Below, piece by piece: positions 34,621-44,659 of a DNA stretch of 64,000 nt; position 1 is the stretch's first letter; each line of letters opens with the position of its first letter. Position numbers and translations under genes: made by a program. Origin of the DNA: Pleurodeles waltl (Eukaryota; Chordata; Amphibia; Caudata; Salamandridae); assembly GCF_031143425.1 (NCBI RefSeq), contig NC_090444.1, positions 1,308,773,324 to 1,308,837,323 on the forward strand. Reading direction: 5' to 3'. The notes below the pieces were generated by a model. The model made no database searches and was not told where the DNA came from. It saw only the letters and a list, made by a program, of their open reading frames with translations.

Positions 34621-35126
34621 GGGGGTGATTCTAACTTTGGCGGGCGGCGGAGGCCGGCCGCCAAAGTTCCCCCAACAGAATACCGCTACGCGGTCAGAAG
34701 ACCGCCGCGGTTATTCTGTGTTTCCCGCTGGGCTGGCGGGCGACCGCCAGAAGGCCGCCCGCCAGCCCAGCGGGAAACCCCTTCCCACAAGGAAGCCGGC
34801 TCCGAATGGAGCCGGCGGAGTGAGAAGGGTGCGACGGGTGCAGTAGCACCCGTCGCGATTTTCAGTGTCTGCATGGCAGACACTGAAAATCTTTTAGGGG
34901 CCCTCTTACGGGGGCCCCTGCAGTGCCCATGCCATTGGCATGGGCACTGCAGGGGCCCCCAGGGGCCCACTGACACCCCTCACCGCCATCCTGTTCCTGG
35001 TGGTCACAACCGCCAGGAACAGGATGGCGGTGAGGGGGTCGGAATCCCCATGGCGGCGCAGCAAGCTGCTCCGCCATGGAGGATTCCTCAGGGCAGCGGA
35101 AAACCGGCGGGAGACCTAGAATCCTA
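34621..35126. mobile_element. Harbinger hairpin element, copy 2 (left end and hairpins)
   Basis: It starts with GGGGGTGATTCTAAC after TTA (34618-34620) and is homologous to copy 1 at 1021-1604 for about 450 bp. The same row of hairpins is present: the GCTGGGCTGGCGGGCG stem near 34728/34762, the GACGGGTGCAGTAGCACCCG hairpin near 34833, the CAGTGTCTGC/GCAGACACTG stem, the long stem centred near 34937, and a 23-bp stem around 34981/35008. The right end is uncertain: it may end near 35126 at a TAA, or it may be the left end of a 3.1-kb element that closes at 37758. Confidence 0.7.
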
Positions 35127-35265
35127 AGCAAAATGCAATGCAAATCTCACAAAGGCACTCTGCATGGTCACAAAGTGTAAAAACCTGCACAAAACAGCTC
35201 AGACCTGTGCACCTCATCTGATCATGCAATGGTAACAGACATGTCCATTCCCCCCAACAGGGGCA

Positions 35266-35969
35266 GGGGTCAGAGGCAGGAGACAGCAGGTTGGTGCTGC
35301 GGACGTGGGGGGCGAGCTCTAGACCTAAAACAGGTCAGAGGTCGCTCACTCGCAACGCGCAGCGCCAGCCATTAACAAGGGAGGGGGGAGGGAGGAGCAG
35401 CTGGGAGGCGGGAGGGAGCGGCGAATGGGGGCGCGAGGGGGGCGGGGCCGCAGGGAGGCAGCGGCAGGGAGCGGAGAGCAAGGGGGAGCGCACAAGGGGC
35501 GAAAACACGAAAAACAAGGCACAAAAAAGTCGGGCACAATTTTAAAAACAGTCACAATTTGAAAACAGTCACAGAAATACACTAATGGCACAGTATACAA
35601 TCGGGGAAACAGCAATCAGAGGGGCACAACGGGGGCAGATGCGCAGGAGGCGAGGCGCTTGAAAACAGTAAAAACGCACTTACAGGACGGCGAAAAGTGG
35701 CACAAACAGAAGGGGCACGACAGGGGCAGAAGCGCAAGGAGGCAAGGCGCTGAAAAATGAGAAAAACACTTACAGGACGGCGGAAAGCGGCACACGGGTC
35801 AAGTGAAGCTTACTAGAGCCCACTAGACACCAGGGATGAGGCGCAGGAGGATGCCTGCGGGTGGAGGAGGGCCTCGAACACGCTAGCAGCAGCGTGGACG
35901 GGGGTCAGAGGCAGGAGACAGCAGGTTGGTGCTGCGGACGTGGGGGGCGAGCTCTAGACCTAAAACAGG
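35266..35969. repeat. Exact 69-bp direct repeat, 635 bp apart
   Basis: Positions 35266-35334 and 35901-35969 are identical over 69 bp (starting GGGGTCAGAGGCAGG, ending GACCTAAAACAGG). The 566 bp between them is GC- and G-rich. This looks like the tail of one unit followed by a complete ~635-bp unit of a tandem repeat. Confidence 0.85.
35617..35795. repeat. Two ~90-bp tandem units
   Basis: Two adjacent units share GGGGCACNACNGGGGCAGA, GGCGAGGCGCT/GGCAAGGCGCT and ACTTACAGGACGGCG. They lie inside the spacer between the 69-bp repeats. Confidence 0.65.
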
Positions 35970-36029
35970 ATGGCATTCACGGTACTGTGTCTGGCCTACA
36001 GAGATCTTTTCAGGCTCTGGCCTCCTCTT

Positions 36030-37110
36030 TGACGGCAGCCAGTGTCCCTGGTCTTTCCAGCCCCTCTCCCAGCACCTCCACCCCTTCCAGCACCCCACTC
36101 CCTTCACCCGTCCAAAGCACACATTCTGACACGTAGGCATACACCTCAATACACAAGAAGCACACTTCAAAACAGAAGCACCACACCTCCCACCACAGGC
36201 ATACACACAGCCAACATACACAGGCACACACACCAACATCCACTTCCCCCAGTGTGTCCGCATCTTCCGCCTCCCTGTCTGTCCCCTCTACATGCGCACC
36301 CACAGGCACTGCACCCTCATTCAATGTTGCTGACCCTATTCATGCAGTCACCACAATATCTTGCATCCATTCATGCACCCCAAACACCACACCTGCACTC
36401 ACCACGACTTTAGTTGACACATGCAGCACACTCACCAGACAACATACATTTACACTGCCAGACTCTCTAGTCCCCTCTGTGTCCACCCCCCCTCCTCCCA
36501 AGACCCTCAAACGCACCAAAACACCCACCCATCACACCTCAGCATACTGTCCAGTCACCTGCACCCACATCACTCACACCTACACCTGTCACGACCACTC
36601 CCTCTACCTCCACTCCCACGCCTTCCTCCAGGTCCACCCCAATTGCGAAACTTTTCCTATCCCGTGTAGACCTATTCGAACCCACTAGCCCACCCCGTCT
36701 CGTCCCTAAACATGCCCACCTCCTTGCCCTGTCCACTCCTCCCACGTCACAGCCCGCCACTGTCCGCCCTTCCCATTCCCGTGCTACCTCCCCCTGTGAG
36801 CAAGAGACCCCGTGCTGGCCCTGGATCATCTGCCGCACCCCAGGCCAAGTCCTCTCCACCTGCCTCAAGGTCCAGATCCAAGCCCCCTCTACTATCAAAA
36901 CGTAAGGACAAGCCCCCCCTCTCAGTCATAAGTCCCCACCCCCACCACCCACTGCCCCTGTTCCCTGAGGTGCCTGGATGCCGCATTGTTGCCCCTATGA
37001 GGTGGAGTACCTTTGCACTTGTGGGAGTCAAGTTGGGGCCAATTTGGCACATCGGACTACGTACTCTGGACTGGCCATTGGCCTTATGTTGCACTTATAT
37101 TGCTCATTGA
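36030..37110 (+). pseudogene. Pro/Ser-rich reading frames in Harbinger-derived block
   Basis: Overlapping plus-strand frames (36042-36413, 36254-36688, 36712-37110) are rich in Pro, Ser, Thr and His. The last contains a basic stretch, 'VSKRPRAGPGSSAAPQAK' then 'PPASRSRSKPP'. Such tails occur in the second (Myb/SANT-like) protein of Harbinger transposons, and the block ends at a Harbinger-type terminus at 37758. No SANT domain or transposase is visible, so this is at most the low-complexity tail of that protein. The codon content may also simply reflect C-rich low-complexity DNA. Confidence 0.3.
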
Positions 37111-37299
37111 GCTGAATAAAAATTCATGTGTGGCCAGTGTTGTTTATGGCACACTCAGGATCTGTGGTTCATCGTTTCTTTGGTTGGGAGTGTTGGGCAC
37201 ATGTGTGTACTTTGGGCAAGTTGGATTTGCCTTGTGTCGGGTAAGTACCTCTTGCTATGGGCTTGTGCTGTTGTGAAGGGTTGTGGGTGCGTTGCCGGG

Positions 37300-37758
37300 T
37301 GGGTGGAGTGGGTGGGTATGTAACTGTGCCCTTTCTTCCCTTGTTTAGTAGGTTGCGGTATTTACCGTCGTCGTCGGCGGTCTCGGTCGTGGAGGTATAT
37401 GGCAAGGAGCAGGGCTGGCATGATCTGCAACTCTCTATCCATTTCTGCTTCGGCGTGTTGTGTGTGCCTCTGGTGAGTGTTTCCTTTTATTTGGTTCGTT
37501 TCCACCTGCCTCTGCTTGGCGGTGGCTCCCGCACTGACGGCGGTCTAGTGCTTCATTATTTGATGGGCGGGTAGGGACGTTCCATCGGACTGTGGGCGGG
37601 CTCTGCCGTCGTTGTCGGCACTCCTGTGCTGGCGGTGAGTGGTTTTTAGGCTGCCTGTGTTTAAGGTGGTTCATTATTTGGGGGTCCAGACCGCACGACT
37701 GCTGGCAGTTGTTACCGCCGCCGGTGCAGTGTTTACCGCCGTGTTCGGAATGAGGGCC
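37300..37758. mobile_element. Harbinger-type right end
   Basis: The complement of 37740-37758 begins GGCCCTCATTCCGAACAC, matching the terminal repeat of copy 1 (GGCCCTCATTCTAACC). The preceding bases carry GGCGGTAA-type motifs in both orientations, as in other elements of this group. It may close an element whose left end is at 34621. It directly adjoins the truncated 5' end of LINE F. Confidence 0.55.
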
Positions 37759-37760
37759 TA

Positions 37761-40240
37761 TGTCCTATTCGGGACAGACGAGTGGTTTGATTCAATTTGT
37801 ACCAAGGCCCAGAAATGTCTTAAGGAAGCCGTAAATAAAACCCAAGGTGTGCTTAGTAAGTGCAGGATAGAAGATGTGTATATAGCCCAGCCATGAGGGG
37901 AAGGAAAAAAGCTCTAAAGGACAAAGCATGGGAAAGACCCTACTCGAAGCGAGCCTTAATGAAGATGGTGCAGCTTTTTGGCACGTTATTAATAAACTCT
38001 ACCAAAGAGAAGACACCACTCCCAGACTGAAAGTAGCTATTACTGAAGCCGAGTGGGTGACTCACTTTAGAAGTATTCATTCAAATCCAAACAAGAAGCC
38101 AGCATAGTACCCCATGTTGTGGATGCTGCCACTGCAGAACCTTCTAGTAGTATTTCTAGTCTTACTCCCTGGAGGAGGTCAACAAGGCCCTCATGGCTAG
38201 TAAAGTTGGAAAGCACCAGGCCCTGATGGTGGGCCTGTCGATCTCTTCAAGAGTAATGGTTCCTCTCTGGGGGCCTTCGTTAACCCAGGTGTAGGGCGCA
38301 TCCTGCGCCACTGTTTTTTTTAGCACTTGGCCGGAGTCACTTATTGTTCCAATTTAAAAGAGGGGGGAGTCGATCCTCACTAGTTTGCTATCACCCAATT
38401 TTACTGCTTGACTCCCTGGTGAAAGTAGTAGGCTGTATTATCCTGGACAGACTAGAGGAGTGAATTGCAAGCAATGTGATTTTATCTGACTTACAATATG
38501 GTTTCCATAGCAGGGTTGAGACAATAGAACAAGGACTTACCCTTAATCTTATAGTTGGAAAGTATACACATATCAAGCCAGGAAGTATATTTTCAGCTTC
38601 TGTTGATTTACCTAGCGCATTTGATTGTGTTATGCATGACAAACTGTGGAATATCATGAAAGAGCTTGGCATAGACCCCGCCCATTATTCAGTTCCTGAG
38701 AGAGTTTTATTCTGGAAGCAGGGCCCGGGTTCGATTCGGCCTTAGGGGGGAATGTTCCAACCATTTTAGCGTAGGGAGAGGCATCAGACAGGGGTGCATT
38801 CTCATAACTTTTCTATTTACATACTAAATTATTATTCTAGGCAAAGTTTTAAAAGATAATTGCACTGATCGCCCGCACATAAGCCATTGTCTGATTCTGA
38901 CCCTTTTATATGTTGATGCCATTCTTATAGCTCTCACTCCTTTGGCCTTTCAACTGTTACTCTCATGTTTTGTAGATTATATGCAGGAATTAGGGATTTT
39001 AGTCAATATTGGTAAAACATTTTTAATGAAATGTTGGAGGAGGAATCCGGAATGCCTCGATTTTATGATTGGAGGACCAAGATTAATTTTACTCCATTCC
39101 TTTCATATTTGGGCATTTTGTTTGATAAAAATGGATCCTGGAAACAGGCGATTAACACCCGAAAACCATATTTTATGAAAGCTTTAACTCTGTGGCAAAA
39201 TTAGGCATGAAGCCACCTAAGAAAATGTTAGCCATCTATAAGGCTAAGTGTTTTTTGACTGGACTGTTTGGGGGGCCGGTGTCTGGGGTTACTACAGCTG
39301 TCACCCTCTCCAAATTGTGGGAAATTATTTTTTAGGAACCTTTTGCCAGTTCCTCAGAGTTGTTCCTTGGTAATCTCCCAGTCAGAAGTGGGAGACCCTT
39401 TCTTAACAGATGTTGCTAGAACTCAGCCAATCCTTCTTTGGTATAACATCTGGACTTCAGAGGATACTACACTCAACTGAGAGATCATTAGGGGTTGATT
39501 TAAATCGCCTTCCTTTTTACAAATCCCTTGGCTGTATTATATTAAAAACCTTTGCTCTGATTTGAGACATCCATATTATTTTGACTCCCCGGACATACTG
39601 ATGTTAAGTAGCAGAAAAGATTTGAAACAGGCCTTTTTTCCTTGTTTGAGAATCTCAGACTGACCACGAAGCTTACCAAACCAAGTATCCTCAAAAGTCA
39701 AACGATGTTGGTTACTTATAATACACAACCATATCTTAACTTTGTGCAGAAAGCTAGACACAAATTTATTCTAACAAGATTTAGATTGGATATATTTAAT
39801 AGATTAACAACCTTCCCCACTGTTAATGATTGGCCTGAGACACTTGTTAAATGCCCTTGTGACAATTTGTCAGATCAAAGTACAATGCACATTGTCTTAT
39901 TTTGTCAATTTATAAAGCCGTGTGTAAGAGCATTTTATTATGTTGTCTGCATGAATATAAATCTGCATAATGTCTTCCTGCGTTTCTTTAGCCATTGCCC
40001 ACACCTCTGATCTGCTGCACTATGTCTACCTATTTATCATCAGTGATTAATCGGAGGAAACTTTTGCACATCTGCAATGATTCTGCTATATTAAGATTAA
40101 TTTTTATGTTTTGGCATTGTTTACATTTATTCAGATTCACTGTGTATTTCTGTTTTTAATCGTTTACCCGATTTACTGGGTATATATGGTTTTAGTACAA
40201 AATCAAATAAAGCTTATTTTGACTTTGAGTCAACAGAAAT
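37761..40240 (+). pseudogene. LINE F: 5'-truncated LINE (RT and C-terminus)
   Basis: The plus strand starts inside the pre-RT region ('EWFDSICTKAQKCLKE', 37770-37820). It continues with 'DLQYGFHSRVETIEQ' (38494-), motif A 'ASVDLPSAFD' (38600-), motif B 'RQGCIL' (38785-) and an active-site loop 'LLYVDAILIAL' (38908-), where YADD has lost a residue. The C-terminal frame 39642-40010 ends with 'KCPCDNLSDQSTMHIVLFC'. The 3' end has AATAAAGC at 40206. ORF1 and endonuclease are absent. The RT is most like LINE E. Confidence 0.65.
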
Positions 40241-40589
40241 GCCCAGGTGACAGGCAGACATCTAAGGAGGAGGTGGATGCAAGTTGTTTTATTCTGATTT
40301 TATGAGAGGTCAGCAGATGTTTTGCCTTATTAGGATTGAGCTTTAAATGGTTTGCTGACATCCACCATCTGCTTACAGAAAGACTTTTGGCCAACATGCG
40401 CTCAACAGATTTATTCTAAAGTGATACTGACAAAGTGGTAGCCTAAAAAATCTTGTTGGGTAGTGTGCACTAAACAAATGTCTTCATTTAGTCAACACTG
40501 GTATTATCACCCCATAGAGAGTGTTACCTCTTTACTCACCCTTTATAAGCAGCAGATCTCAATACTCACATACAAAAGCAGTCTTCCAT

Positions 40590-41010
40590 GCTATAGCCTC
40601 TTGATCAATGAACAGAATAAAGCCATTCCACACCTTTAGAACCATCAGAAAACTATATTGGCTCCTGCTTCAAGAATACATCCCATTTAACAAGTGCAGT
40701 GTTATTTACAAGTCACTCAAAATAAAGAAACCAAACTACCTACCCGATAAATAGCCTAGACCAAATCTGATTAACAAGGAGTGTCCATGAACACTACTCA
40801 CATTGTCTTTTTTGCATTTTTAAAATGGATGGAGAGTATGTTAAACTGGAAAATGGTCTGTCTGCCTATAGTAGCATCCATATAAAAATCTTTGCATGTA
40901 GGGAACTCCTTGAAATCAATGGCAATCTAATCTACAGGTCATTTTGAGATTCTTTGAATTAAAGTGCGCTGGGAAGGAATGCAGTGTATAAATCAACAAT
41001 TCATAACTCA
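40590..41010 (+). pseudogene. CR1/L2-type LINE 3' end
   Basis: The plus strand near 40635-40740 reads 'LYWLLLQEYIPFNKC', then 'IYKSLKIKKPNYLPDK'. This matches the ORF2 C-terminus of CR1/L2 elements ('LHWLP...I.FK...L.YK.L....P.YL'). The 3' end carries AAAGTGCGCTGGGAAGG...GTATAAAT, the usual tail of this clade. A frameshift and stops are present. Confidence 0.5.
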
Positions 41011-42780
41011 AGTTAGCCTATTTAAACAATATCTTAATTATCTTCTCTTTGGAGCTTAAGAACTGAAGGGCAATCTGGTCATTTAAATCTCCTCACTCAA
41101 GTATCCTAACTCATGGGAACTGAGATCTCACTAACTACAAATTGAGTTTAAGATCATTTGTCTTCCAAAGGGGGAGGGAGGGCATATTAAGAATTATCAC
41201 TTTGAGACCTCCCTTCACACTAGAAATGGAGGGTGTAAGAATAACAACCACTGAATCTGCTTTACATGTACATTACATCAAGGAGAGAAACTATGGCGGT
41301 TTTAGAATTCTACTGCATTTTGAAGAACAGTTCTGATCAGCATTTAGTGGATATGGGGCAGGCAATATTTTAACAATTCTATGGTTAATATTTAAGTATT
41401 CCCAAGTCTGATCTCAAAGTCATATTTCCAAAACAAACTATGTACTGTAATTTGAATGTCACAAGTACATGACTTATGGCCTTCTAGTATCTTGGTCACA
41501 TATACGCTGCAGATTTATACTTCTGAGTTTGAAATATAACTTTTGCAATTACACGTCAGCAACAGCATTGCGGTAGTACTGGCTCAACCCTAGTCAAAGG
41601 GTCTCCTTGAGTCACTCATAAGTAGGCCCATATTTGATATCCGACATTTGCTTTCTAATTTACTGTATTAAACATGTTCCTAAGGTTAGTCAAAGTACTT
41701 CTAGAGCCATTTACAGCATAGGTGGCTAAAGCCTTCTTAGGTACGACCCAACCTTCTTAATGTACATAATGCTGCACATCACAGTTTTCTTTACGATTGT
41801 GGCAGAGGAAAGGGCACTATAGAGGGATGAGATGAGAGGACTGAGGTGCAGACTGAAAGCCCCCCTGTGGACAGAGGTAGCAGATGCCTGGGAAACCCTA
41901 GATGAGGCCACTGATGAGGACTTTGACGGACCTCTAATCAATGAGGGTTAGAGGTATGATAAACACACACTCTCAATTCCCCCCTGTAGATTCACACACC
42001 TGGTAAGGACACCCTGGTCCCCCGTCACAGTTGGGTGGGGGGAAACATTGAGGAACGTGTGGCACTGCGGCCTGGTGATTACACCTGCACCCCATACAGT
42101 CAAGTTTGACATATCTGGTCAAGTTACATGGTTAGTTTGCTACCTTTTATACTAGTGGAGGGCTGTTATACGGGTTCAAAGAGATGCAATTGGTAGAAAC
42201 TGACTCCCCGTCTCACAAGCATGCCACTTTGACTCTGCGGCTCCTAAGACACCTGCATCACGGACTACCAATGCATTTGAATACAGAATTGTAACAAAGG
42301 TCACTCTGAGTTTGTGGTATTTTAATGTATGACCAGTCACCCAATGATGGCACAGAATGGTGTGCGGTATGTCCGTGTAATAGGTTACAGCATCATGAAG
42401 AATATATCTCATTTGAAATACCAATAAATAAAAGTGTTTAAAAAACAGTGATCTTTACCATTGTGTGGTGCTTCTTCACAGGTTATAGCTTACCTGTGTT
42501 TTCAAGTATTTATCCTCACTGACTGCATCAGGAAGAATTATTTAAGGAACTAAGTATACCTAACAGATTTCTTTCAATACGCCACATTTTGAGTCTTTTT
42601 GTTGTTAACAGTAGACTATACCATTATTGCAATAATTAGTGAAGCAGTTGACCTGGCATTTAAGAAACACTGCAGTCTCCTCCACTACCACCTGGGTGCC
42701 TGCATAAAGGAGGATGTTAGTGTGACATTGCAGCACTTTTTTAGAGGGAGGGAAGGGTCTTATTTATGCGTTACTGTTGA
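41011..42780. other. Unassigned interval
   Basis: Mostly AT-rich sequence with a mixed-composition part near 41720-42080. Nothing recognised beyond isolated AATAAA motifs. Confidence 0.25.
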
Positions 42781-42783
42781 CAA

Positions 42784-43420
42784 ATGAGGGACGTGTTTGT
42801 TTGTTTTGGATGGGGGCACGACTCTCAGCCTCAGGATCCACTGCAGGCAGGAAGATTGCCAAGTCATCTGCCTTCATGGAGGCGCTATTTTAGATGCTGT
42901 GACTCCTGCAGCGTTTGTTTGGGCTGGGGGCAGAACTCTCAGCCCCAGGCTCCACTGCAGGTGGGAGGGCACCATGTCATCTTTGCGCCTGGAGGTGCTA
43001 TTTTAGACGCTGCTGACTCCCACAGTGCAGGATGTGTTTTTTTGTTTCAGCTGGGGGCAGGACTCTTAGCCCCAGGATCCACTGCAGGCAGCAGGGCCAC
43101 CACGTCATCTGCACGCACCGAAGGGTTATTTTGGATGCTACTGACTCCCGCAGCCTGGGGCACATTTGTTTGTTTCAGCCTGGTGGTAGGACTCTCAGCC
43201 CCAAGATCCACTGCTTGTGGGACGGCCACCATGTCATCTTTGCCCCCGAGGCGCTATTTTAGATGCTACTGACTCCCGCAGTGCAGGACGCGTTTGTTTC
43301 GGCTGGGGGCAGGAGCCTCAGCCCCAGGATCCACTGCAGACAGGAGGGCCACCACATCATCTGTGCACCTGGAGGTGCTATTTTAGATGCTGCTGACTCC
43401 CTCAGCGTGGGACGAGCTCA
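42784..43420. repeat. Minisatellite of five ~125-bp units
   Basis: Five units contain GCTGGGGGCAGGACTCTCAG followed by CCCAGGATCCACTGCAGG, starting near 42810, 42922, 43050, 43179 and 43302 (spacing 112-129 bp). Each also has CATGTCATCT and GCTATTTTAGATGCTGCTGA. The 162-codon plus-strand open frame across it is a translation of the repeat. Confidence 0.8.
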
Positions 43421-43759
43421 GGCAAAAACAGGGCCAAGAGTGGGCCCGTCTGTGGCCGATTGAGACAGGCCATCCTTCTTGACCCTCCTTTCAGCTGTCT
43501 ACATTCCAACTTGAAATGGTCTGAGCTGGCTACAAAGCGAACGAACCATGGGCAAAAGGAAATCAACAGCAGGTAACTGCGGCGGTCTCTAAAACAACAC
43601 TGGACTCCTTCCTGGTGCGAATTGCGGGTGTACTCTCAAACGAGATCAAGTTGACTGAGTGTCACTTATCTTGGGAAGGGGGCTGTGATTTCCCCTGCCT
43701 GAAGTCACTGCGGGGGGGGGGGTAGGCTGAAGGTCACCCTGTGGCTGTTCTTTTAAGAT

Positions 43760-44500
43760 CTATAATCCACCCTCCTGATCTACGGCTGGCCCATTGTTTT
43801 GCTTTCACTAACGACCAAGCTGACAAAAATCTTTGGAATGCACTTCTCAGTTCAAAGAAGACATTTATTATTATTTCACCACGAGGTTCCTAAAAAGGGA
43901 GTTTAGTAGATTAAAAGCACAGGTTTAAAAATAGTCACTGCAATGGAAGGAAAATATACCAAAATGATTCTCAACTGCAATGTACACAGCAAATATATGT
44001 AGTTATGATTATGCAAAGCAAAGAATAAAGTAAAAATGAATCACCGTAGGGCCTGTCAAGCTCTTGAACTTTCTCATGCCAGCAAGAAGATGACACCGTT
44101 CAACTGCAAGAAAGATGTCCACCTTCACAGGACAGATGTCAGGCATTTGACGTCCAATCCTGACCGAGGTCTCTGGAATTACACTGCTACTGAGCAGGGC
44201 CACCTTTTTATATCTTAAAGAACCGTAGAAGGGCTTTCTGGGAAAACCCCTCCCATGAAAAAGATATATTCAAACATGCTAGCTAATGCAGGTCAGAGTT
44301 GAAAGAAACAGGTTGGAACTGGCCAGTTTCCCCAAATTGTCTCTCTCAAGGCCAAACCATTCCCTGCTTGCACTAAAAAAACAGAAGTCTGGTACATTGT
44401 TATCGTGCTGACTGACTAACAGTTCGGTGCGAATATGTCCTAGCTCTTCGGTGAGAAAGAATACGAAAACAAGCACAGCTTACAATGTGGAAAAACACAG
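43760..44500 (-). mobile_element. Possible LTR-like fragment
   Basis: On the minus strand a TATAAAAAGG box near 44210 is followed about 330 bp later by AATAATAAATG near 43880 and a GT-containing stretch. This is the spacing of a promoter and polyadenylation signal in an LTR. No target-site duplication or TG...CA pair could be fixed, so the call is weak. Confidence 0.3.
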
Positions 44501-44659
44501 ACGCATTTAATGTGGCAGTGTCTAACGCTACGATAAAGTCAATAGGCAGCTAAACTGAATACAAAATGTAATCTGCAATTGGTGAACATTAGACAGCTAA
44601 TCCAGGTGCAAAGTAGTGCAACACAAAGTCAGTGGTCAAAAACACATATTTCACTACAC

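Noticed and set aside
34444..35127. 227-codon plus-strand open frame
   Set aside because: Most of it translates the Harbinger hairpin row. Low stop frequency follows from GC content.
38722..38740. tRNA-like B box (GGTTCGATTC), considered as a SINE promoter
   Set aside because: It lies inside the LINE F RT frame and has no A box at the right distance. A similar B-box-like site at 55046 lies inside a DIRS element.
42784..43272. 162-codon open frame
   Set aside because: Translation of a ~125-bp minisatellite; units shift frame relative to one another.
43751..44515. GTGGC on both sides of the possible LTR-like fragment as a target-site duplication
   Set aside because: The bases next to the right copy do not give the CA or TG terminus required.
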